Program-made: the position numbers and the translations under genes
Shown here: positions 56,262 to 64,000 of the stretch, in pieces
Layout of the letters: each line of letters starts with the position of its first letter
How positions within the stretch are numbered: position 1 is the stretch's first letter
The notes under the pieces: model-generated
Database searches by the model: none
What the model was told of the DNA's origin: nothing
The model's input: the letters and a program-made list of their open reading frames with translations, nothing else
Origin: Datisca glomerata
Lineage: Eukaryota; Streptophyta; Magnoliopsida; Cucurbitales; Datiscaceae
DNA length: 64,000 bases
Reading direction: 5' to 3'
Assembly: GCA_003255025.1 (NCBI GenBank)
Contig: QANY01008648.1
Coordinates: forward strand, 372,001 to 436,000

Positions 56262-57010
56262 TTTTGAGTTGAAAAATCCTGAGACCGGGAAAAGTCTCGA
56301 GAGCAGAAAAGTCTTGAAACTGGGAATAGTCTCGAGAACAGAAAAGTCATGAAACCGGGAAAAGTCTCGAGAACATAAAAGTCTCAAGAATAGAAAAGTC
56401 CTGAGACCTGGAAAAGTCTCAAGAACATAAAAGTCCTGGGAACAGAAAAATCCTTAAAAATGGGAAAGTTCTCAAGAAAAGTCTTGAGAATGAGAATGAA
56501 ATTAGCTTGACAACAGGAAAGTCGTTAGAATGGGAACATAATTAGCTTGGCAATAGGAAAGTTCTAAGAATGAGAAAAGTCCTAAGACAGGGAAAAGTCT
56601 CGAGAATAAAAAAGTCCTGAGATCGAGAAAAGTCTCTGGAATAGGAAAGTCTTGAATCCGGAAAAAGTCTTAAGAACGGAAAAGTCATGAATTCTGGAAA
56701 AGTCTCGAGAAAGGAAAAGTGTTGAGAACGGGAACGGAATTAGCTTCGCAACGGAAAAGTCCTTAGAATGGGAATGTAATTAGCTTGGCAACAGAAAAGT
56801 CTCGAGAACATAAAAGTCCTAAGATCGGGGAAAGTCTAGAGAACGAAAAAGAAAATGCCTTCAGAATGAGAAAGTCTGGAGAACGAAAAAATAAATGTCT
56901 TCAGAATGGGAAATTCTAGAGAATGGAAAAAATAAATGTCTTCAAAACGGGTTAGTAAACATCTTCAGAACACGAAAGTTTGGAGAATGAAAAAAGAAAA
57001 GTCTTAAGAA
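56262..57010. repeat. Minisatellite A in LARD-2 (GAACGGGAAAAGTCTC-type unit)
   Basis: Short units of about 19-38 bp built from GAGACCGGGAAAAGTCTC and GAGAACAGAAAAGTCCT repeat for 750 bp with much divergence. The subunit GAGAC...GTCTC can form a 5-bp hairpin. Confidence 0.8.
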
Positions 57011-57339
57011 CGGGAAAATCTTCAGAACAGAAAAGAAGTTAAGGAAAGACCTTCAGCTCAGTAAAGAAAACGCTGAAAAAAGAATAGCTGGGTAAAAAAG
57101 GGTTATGACAATTTTCACGAAGACTGCTCAGGAAAGCAGATTGTGTAGAACGATCAACTTCAAAAATTAAACTATATTTATTAGAAGCCAATTATACGTC
57201 GAATCTTATATCATCAGGAAGATACGGAAATCTACTTATTAAAGAATTTCACGGAATTCGATTTGGAGCTCTCAATCAAAAGGTATGGTATAACAACGTG
57301 CAAGCTGTCAACTCTCTCTCTCTCTCTCTCTTCTTCGAC

Positions 57340-57700
57340 ATTGGAACTACGGGCGTAAATCCTTGAGAGGGCAGTTCATAAGTCCTACACTCAGAAGAAA
57401 CTAAGGGCATAAGTCCTTACAATGGGCAGTTCATAGGTCATACTCTTAGAAGGAACTAAGGGCGTAAGTCCTTGAGATGTGAAATTCATAAGTCCTGCTT
57501 TCAGAATGAACTAAGGGCATAAGTCCTTGGGAGTGACAATTCATAAGTCCTACTCTTAGAAGGAACTAAGAGCGTAAGCCCTTGGGAGGGCAGTTCATAA
57601 GTCCTACTCTCAAAAGGAACTAAGGGCGTAAGTCCTTGCGAGAGACAATTCATAAGTCCTATCTCGCATGAGGAAATCAAAATAGGGTCATAGTTCCACT
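57340..57700. repeat. Minisatellite B in LARD-2 (~55-bp unit, six copies)
   Basis: AACTAAGGGCGTAAGTCCTT recurs at about 57346, 57400, 57456, 57509, 57565 and 57617, each followed by GGGCAGTTCATAAGTCCTAC. A CT microsatellite (57312-57331) lies just upstream. Confidence 0.85.
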
Positions 57701-58559
57701 GAAGGAGCCTAAGTCCTTGAGAGCGTCTACATACGCCGTCCTCAGAAGAAAAAATAAATGTCTTCAGAATAGAAAAGAAAATAAATTGAGAAAAGAACTT
57801 TAGAATAAAAAAGAAAAGAAGCTAAGGAAAGACCTTCAGCTCAGTGAGAAAAGAAGAGCTAAGTAAAGAAAGGCAGAAAAGAAGAGCTGAGTAAAGAAGG
57901 GCAGAAAAAAAGTACTAAAGGACAGAGCTCTAAAAAAAGGCGGCCATGAGTAATTTGAAAGAAGAAAAAGGAAATATGAAAACAGCAGAATCTCTACCAA
58001 CAAATGCGGAACATCAAACTCAAACTCATGCGATGCAATTATGGAACGTTATACTCACTACTTATTTATTTCAATAAATTATTGTTGTTCTTGTATAACA
58101 TTCTTATCACCGATCTTAATGTACGAGAGAAGGAAAATGATAATTAAGAAATGGCAGAAACTCTACTACTAAACCCATACTGAAGAAAATGAGAGAACCT
58201 CCCCAATTAGCCCATAATGACGAAAACAGGAAAAACTCTGTCAATAAGCCCGTAGTAAAAAGAACGGAAAGACAATACAACGAATGAAAGGAAGTAATCA
58301 TCATCGACAGTGATCTGGCAAAAAAGTTAGTCGACAAACGCAAAGCATTCATGAATGAGAATAAAGGAATGTAACATCATAAATAAAATGAGAAGCCATC
58401 ACTGACAATGAATAAATAGAACAATTGGTTGGAAAGACCACATCGCATGTTTTTTAGAAGCACGTGAGATCATAAATTGACAGACATAACGACAGAATAA
58501 GTAAGGACAAACCATCGCACCTCAATAAGTGAAACTTAATGAGTGTAATGGGGCGCAAA
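57701..58559. other. Unique 3' interior of LARD-2
   Basis: No protein is recognised. GA-rich text near 57770-57910 repeats AAGAAGAGCTGAGTAAAGAA. The minus-strand frame at 58116-58352 has no known motif and is probably chance. Confidence 0.5.
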
Positions 58560-59427
58560 TGAAGAGGGAAAATCCACCCAAGACGCGTGCAGAAAGAACG
58601 CTGAAGCGGGAGACCTCGTCAGAACGGGAAAAAATGCTGAAGCGGTGAACCATCGCTTCTGGAACAGGTGACTATCACTTCTGGAATGGGTGGACTATCA
58701 CTTCTAGAATGGGATGACTATCGCTTTCGAAATGAGTGGACTATCGCTTCTGAGACTGATGGACGATCATTTCTGGAACGGGTGGACTATCACTTGTAGA
58801 ATGGGTGGACAATCGCTTCTGAAACGGGGCGATTATCGCTTCTAGAACATGCGACTATCGCTTCTGAAACGGGGGACCATCACTCCCATAATGGGAAAGA
58901 ACGACAGAACATGAATTGACTTCTCGAGAATGAAAAATCGTTACCTCCTGGACATGACAAAACATCAGAACGGAAAGGAGGGTTCAGAGTGAGAGTCAAA
59001 TGGTTGTGATTGATTGGCCCGAACCACCAGGAACCACCAAGTGGCTATGGCTGATTGAGTTGCTAAGGACAAAACAACTGAAAGCAATCCCATCAGTCGA
59101 AAGCATAAGAGATGTGATCATCTTATTATTATTATTATTGTTGTTGTTGTAATGCCTATAAGTACAGGCTCATGTAAAAAGAAAAAAAAGCTAGAGAGAG
59201 ACCTGAGCAAACCTCATTAAAAGGCACTGCCCTTCCTCGCTTCTCTCATTAAGAATTTTGTAAAATTCTTTACATAAGTGAATATCAATGATATTCCCGT
59301 GGTTTTTCTCCACTTTAAGGATTTTCCACATAAATGATGGTGTGTTTATTCTCTCATTCTCTCTTTAAATTATGATTTTTATCATTTGTTCATAGATAAT
59401 TCTCTATACCGAAAAAAATCTTTTACA
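58560..59427 (+). repeat. 3' LTR of LARD-2
   Basis: 868 bp, longer than the left copy mainly because of an ATT/GTT run (about 59124-59150) and nearby sequence absent from the left copy. Ends CTTTTACA before the target duplication. Confidence 0.9.
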
Positions 59428-59432
59428 CATAC

Positions 59433-59473
59433 AACGGTTCCTGAATATGAAAAGTTGTCGAGAACAATTGTAA
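59433..59473 (+). pseudogene. Last codons of the hAT transposase, right of LARD-2
   Basis: With one copy of the duplicated CATAC, the reading frame runs straight from NEAI into IQRFLNMKSCREQL and a stop at 59471. That matches the conserved IQRFQNMK end of TTF-type hAT proteins. Confidence 0.8.
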
Positions 59474-60800
59474 TTTTATGATTTCCATGATGATTGTAAA
59501 CTTAAATTTTAATGAAGAGTCATCGAATGCAGTTTTATGTCTTGATATATATATTAGAATAATATAATATAATAGGAGTTTGCCCCTAGATGAGTCCTCA
59601 TTCCCTAACAATTGGCTTAAAATAGCGAGCTTTTTAAATTTGAAAGAATCAAAACACCTTACAAACCATCTTCACTCCCATCACTTTTCTTCTACAATCG
59701 CGCACAATGAAACTCCTTCATATGCACCCACAACACTATGTTTTGGGGTGTAGGGTGATGTGTGTATGAGTGATATAGTCTATGCTAAGTATGCCTGAGA
59801 TCATGAGAGTTGGTGGTCGGAGTGTGAAAGACAAGCAACTTTAGACAGCCGCCAGAAGGTGACAAATACCTTTAAACCTCTAAGGTAGGTGAGAACTTCG
59901 AGGAGGGAATATTCTCGAGGTTCTTTGTCTTAGGATCAGTGAGAATTGATTGCCCTCATAATGGTGCTAGAGACCCATTTTTATAGATGTGGTCGAGTGG
60001 AGACTACATGCATGTCCTTTACAACTGCATGCCAATCACGTGTCCACGCCTAAAACGTGGTCACGTGTCACATCCTCAAATCGACTTAGGACTCGTTTCA
60101 CGTTATTACTTTTCAAACTCGCAACTAGTCGTGTCTCTGTCACATCGAGTAGTCGGATGACAAACTCACAGATGCTAAACTCACATCGCACAAAGGGCCC
60201 CGGATGAGACTTCCTGCCACCGAGTTTCCCCAGCGACGGATCGAGACACGTGCAAAGAGCACATGCCGTTGACCACAGGGACAAGTTCGGGTCCCCTCAA
60301 CCCGTCGTAGGGGCGGGTTGGGGTTCTTGACCCGCCCCGTCATGAGGGTGGGTTGAGGTACCTTAAGAGACGGTTCACGTCTTTTTACCCTTCTCCCAGG
60401 TAGGGGGCACATCCAAGGTGCCTAAGAAGGCCATACCCATCAAGTAGTTCTCCTATCTTGGTATAGTGTAACCTTATCCTAATCCTACCAGACCACAATC
60501 CTCAGATTTTTCCTAAGCAAGGAAGAACCTTTGGGCCTTTATCACTTAGCTCGAAGGCGAGACTCAACACTTGACGCGTGATCTCGAAATGGGCTCGCCA
60601 CCCTTATAAGTCCACGTACGGCCCTTACAAATGTATTCTCTATTATCCTATTTCAGCCTTATGTGCCATGTATGCGCCACATGATTGTATTTAGACGCCA
60701 CATGTTCAATCTTGACATGTGACTCTCAATGACGCGAATCCATATTTACACACTCTTCCATCCACTAAGCATTTACTTGAAAAATCCATTGTGATGATTC
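59474..60800. other. Unassigned block, partly GC-rich
   Basis: The first ~150 bases should be the 3' end of the hAT element, but no terminal repeat is recognised. From about 59990 to 60640 the base composition is clearly GC-richer than the surroundings, with CACGTG words and a CCCGCC-rich core (60270-60350). It could be a solo LTR of a Gypsy-type element, but no partner lies in the window. Open frames here overlap on both strands and match nothing. Confidence 0.4.
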
Positions 60801-62487
60801 ATTACTTAATAGTTTCTTTTTATAACTTGCTTTCATTATTGATGAAACTTTATGACTTGTATAATTGCTTTAATGGGTGACTGTCATGATTATTGGAATT
60901 ATTCTCAGTGGCATTTAATCAACTACATTGCGTCCAACCTCTCTCTTAAGACCATCAGCTCATTCAATTCGATACAGGTCTCATTCTGAAGGTGTTGGTG
61001 TATCATGCAACATATGTTCGCCTATGAAACAGAGGCCATCATCAACGCGGTTCCTGGTGGAGATTGACTTCTGATATTTGATACATGCTCCCCAAAGAAA
61101 GATCGACTTCTGATATTTTCTCTATTTATTTTTTTTCCATCAATTTTCTAATGGGTCACTGTTTTTTTTTTTCAATTTGTTCCATTCAAACGTGGTTTTC
61201 TTACAGACTCGCTTCCTCTTTTGAACTAATTATGTTTTATCTTCTCGTTTCAAGTATTTTTTGTTGACATTTTCCCCGTTGATATATTCCTCCTTCCCGA
61301 GACAAATCTCACCTCTTGAGAATTTCCATTGATATCTTTGCAAATGAAGCCTCTTATATGAACGAGAATGGTTATCATCCGAGGTTCATGAAATTAGAAC
61401 TTATTTGAAGTAGAACAATGGAAGGGGGACGAAGAGAGAAAGAGCTGAGTTACAAATAGAGATGAAATCTAGACGTTTCAGGATTTTGCTTGAGAGGGAA
61501 TGGGAGAGAACTTACGTTTATAGAAATTATTCACGTGAAAATCAATGTGATTTGCTGTTAGTTTTAACAGTAGACGGAAGGGTATTTTTTTTATAGTTTC
61601 TTGAAGATGGCATAAAAATATGAAAAAAATGGTAGGGATATGTTTCGCCAATCAAGCAAACTATATAGTTATAATTTACATTTTAGCCTTCTTTTGGCTA
61701 AAATCATGCTTTGTAAAGGACTAATTTAGTCCACACTAGTAGAAAAAGCACATGTTAAAAGAATTTCAAAATATACTATAGTATTAACGCTGACGTAAAT
61801 TAACAAGCTTTCAAAATTATTATAAACCTAAAATAAAAATAAAATAAGTAATAGGATATAAAATTAAACTATAATGATAAACTAAATATTGATAAGTTAT
61901 GCATCCTTTGAATTGATTGTCTACTAAAAATGGTTGAAATTAATGAATACATAATCATAGTAAAATTATATCGTAAAATGAGATGAAAAAAGATCGAAAA
62001 AATATCCGAGAAGAGAAAATGATAATCTTATAACCAGTGTTTCACCATGGTGAATATTGGACGTTATACACTTAGTATAAAATTAAATTTGAATAACGTC
62101 ACATATATTAAAGTGAATTCATCTCACATCCAACAAAAAAAATCATGTAGACAGACAATATAACTAATCATTAATGACTAAAATAATGTTCATTGTATAT
62201 GGATTTTTAAGCTCATCTATATGGACCTTCAAATTCTTAACAAGTAATAACATAATAGTGTAAACTATACATTTTGTAAATATTAATATACAGATTATTA
62301 GTGAATAAATGGATAAAAAAGGTAAATAAGAAAGAATAATCTTACTAGTAGGGTTTAAATGATAAAAAGAAAAATTAAAAGTTTTCCTCTAAGATAAGAT
62401 GAGATAGTTATAGTTTCACCATTTTTCTTGTGCCTTGTAGTCTGGGGGTGATTTGAGTGTTACATTAACTTGTCTTGTTCAGTGCAA
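60801..62487. other. AT-rich intergenic DNA
   Basis: No gene or known transposon protein recognised. The short frame at 61085-61267 is Phe/Ser-rich and unsupported. Confidence 0.45.
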
Positions 62488-64000
62488 TGGGTTTTTGACA
62501 CTTGTACTATGCTTTTTAAAAAATACCTAAAATAGAGTAGTTTTGGAAAATATCCCAAAATTATGGTAGTTTTGTCCACGATGGAAATCATCTTTTGCAA
62601 AGACGATTTCGTCGAGCCAACACTTATTGGGCCGAGGACCATGGAAATCATCTTTGTAAAGATGTTTTCCAGTGCATTGAAAATCAGTTTTTGCATAGAC
62701 GATTTCAGTTATTTCATTTTCAACTAAAATATCCCAACAAAAATAAACATCTTATAATCTTATCCCAATAAAAATAATAAACAACTTGCATTTTTAACAA
62801 TTAATAAAATAGAAAGAGTAAAATATGATTCAAAAGACCATTACAACTCCGATATGGCCAAAAAGACTATTACAACTCCATGATAAAAAAAACGCCATTA
62901 TAGATCCAATATGATTATTCTAAAAATGTTTGTTACATGATACTAAGACTAAGAAATATCCAATAAGTCAATCATGTTCTTCATGTCGGCCGTCTTCCAA
63001 TACTTTTGGGACGTATTTCATATGTTTGTAATTGTGTTACTTGTGATAAATATTCTTCACTAGTGCGGTCCACGGTGGATGCGTCTTTCTCAATAATAGG
63101 TGAGCCTTTCCCTATAATAGAAGCATATTCCACAGGAGACGCATCTTTTAAGTTTTGGGCACACCTTTTACCTCTAGCAGCTACACCCAACCCATTAATT
63201 GAACGTTGATTATAAGAAACTCCATTTGTATGATGTTAAGGTTAATGACATGATTCATAACAAACTCTATTAATTGAATGTTGATTATAACAAACTTCAT
63301 TTGAACCGTCTACGACATTACCATTCTTGTAACATAAAACTATAATAAATGTTTCTCCCATTTGTCAACCTACAAACCAATAAAAAAAATCAGAACTAAA
63401 TTTAGAATTCAACAATAAATCTACAAATTCAGAGTTGATAACTACAATTCCATAACATATCAACACATATTCATAAATAAAATTTTAGGAATTAAAAGTT
63501 TCATCAACACATAATTGAGAAACATACACAAGTTACACAATTTCGTCTAAATCATCTTGTAACAAAACTATTAAATTTGACAAAACAAAAAATTCATAAA
63601 AATTTGAAACTTTGAAGAGATTGAATGAGTTAGAAATCTAGGATTTGAGAGGTGCAATAATGAGAGAGAGAATAATAAATATTGTAGAACACATAACATA
63701 AGATTCATAGAAAAATGAAAAATTTCAAGAGTTGATTTTTTCTTTTTTACAAATTGAATGAGCTAGAAAATACACATAGAGCTTGGGAGAGATCTTGCTT
63801 GCATTTTGAGAGATAAAGAAGCTTGCTTGTGTGGTGAGAGTAAGATAGTAGTGAGATAGAGAGAGAGTAATGACAGAGAAGATAGGAGAAAGATGAAGCT
63901 TTGATATGTTATGCCTTTAGTTATGTACTGGACAAGGGGGCTTCGTTAAAAACGAAGCTCGAGTGAAATAATCTTTTGCTAAGACTTCACTAAAGCAATT
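62488..64000 (-). mobile_element. Internally deleted derivative of the Mutator/PMD element, runs off the window
   Basis: The left end on the plus strand (GGGTTTTTGACACTTGTACT and an AAAATA-rich block) parallels the left end of the 44430 element. It is followed by CTTTTGCAAAGACG-type motifs (62585-62710). On the minus strand a start region (GTAGGTTGACAAATGGGAG; the 44-50 kb element has GTAGGTTGATAAATGGGGG) lies at 63361, and the PMD protein C-terminus at 62981-63190, with nothing in between. The pyrimidine-rich leader continues to about 63900. The far end is outside the window. Confidence 0.7.
62981..63361 (-). pseudogene. Fusion of transposase start and PMD C-terminus (deletion product)
   Basis: From 63361: METFIIVL-like text (MGETFIIVLCYKNGNVVDGS), the counterpart of MGEMSMVVLCYMNGNVVIDA in the full element. 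After a roughly 75-bp tandem duplication (TATAATCAACGTTCAATTAA at 63201-63225; a near copy at 63274-63300), GVAARGKRCAQNLKDASPVE and LSQVTQLQTYEIRPKSIGRR follow, corresponding to the PMD tail. Roughly 4.7 kb of the parental coding sequence is missing. In-frame stops remain, so no protein is expected. Confidence 0.75.

Larger units (their letters stand above)
55165..59427 (+). mobile_element. Second non-coding LTR retrotransposon (LARD-2)
   Basis: LTRs 55165-55956 and 58560-59427 start TGAA(C/G)AG and end TTTACA. Five-base target duplications CATAC are at 55160-55164 and 59428-59432. A TTTGGCGCTTTT primer-binding site follows the 5' LTR. About 2.6 kb of interior holds no polymerase, only a gag-start scrap and two minisatellites. 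It would require proteins from a related autonomous Gypsy element. Confidence 0.9.

Noticed and set aside
60036..60412. Overlapping minus- and plus-strand frames in the GC-rich block
   Set aside because: GC-rich DNA lowers stop frequency; no motif and no consistent codon pattern.
1..64000. tRNA, rRNA or organellar DNA segments
   Set aside because: I saw no cloverleaf-like conserved A/B box pair, no ribosomal words and no plastid or mitochondrial gene text on reading both strands; a covariance-model search would be needed to exclude a diverged tRNA.

Overview
This window looks like a repeat-rich block of a nuclear plant genome, most likely a eudicot. The evidence is AT-rich intergenic DNA, a plant-type seven-transmembrane protein gene with a leader intron, and many plant transposon families (Ty1/copia, chromovirus, CACTA, Mutator-like, TTF-type hAT, non-coding LTR elements, plant mobile domain and DUF1985 proteins). 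The species cannot be named from sequence alone. I see one intact host gene: a multi-pass membrane protein on the minus strand (2153-3373) with a probable 1.8 kb intron in its 5' leader and a CT-rich leader or promoter near 5.3-5.5 kb. Almost everything else is transposon-derived and broken by stops and frameshifts.

Layout. 0.5-1.5 kb: small repeat with CGAACC-rich inverted ends. 2.1-5.5 kb: the host gene. 5.87-24.08 kb: a minus-strand copia element split by a plus-strand copia element (9449-22050, 5-bp target duplication TTTAC), whose 3' LTR is itself split by a CACTA element (16752-20179, 3-bp duplication TAT). 24.3-24.7 kb: a MAP65 gene fragment that still holds an intron. 25.5-25.9 kb: a non-LTR retrotransposon RNase H remnant. 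27.2-29.3 kb: a Mutator-like transposase pseudogene. About 29.7-34.4 kb: a non-coding LTR element (LARD-1) with two tandem arrays whose units fold into hairpins. 35.5-42.3 kb: a DUF1985 gene remnant split by a chromovirus (36864-42090, duplication ACCTT). 44.4-50.3 kb: a Mutator-like element carrying both a transposase and a MAIN-like plant mobile domain (PMD) gene. 51.2-52.1 kb: a second PMD remnant. 52.5-53.8 kb: a foldback element filled with microsatellites and a palindromic minisatellite. 54.5-59.5 kb: a hAT transposase remnant split by a second non-coding LTR element (LARD-2, 55165-59427, duplication CATAC). 62.5 kb to the right edge: an internally deleted, inverted relative of the 44-50 kb Mutator/PMD element.

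The layers give a relative insertion history: outer copia, then inner copia, then CACTA; DUF1985 gene, then chromovirus, then a templated repair patch at 35.56-35.87 kb; hAT, then LARD-2. Four insertion sites can be read to the base from target duplications, and in the hAT case removing the insert restores the reading frame. The most unusual material is the hairpin-unit arrays in LARD-1, the palindromic minisatellite in the foldback element, and the autonomous-like and deleted pair of PMD-carrying Mutator elements. I found no tRNA, rRNA, CRISPR array or intact transposon polyprotein.
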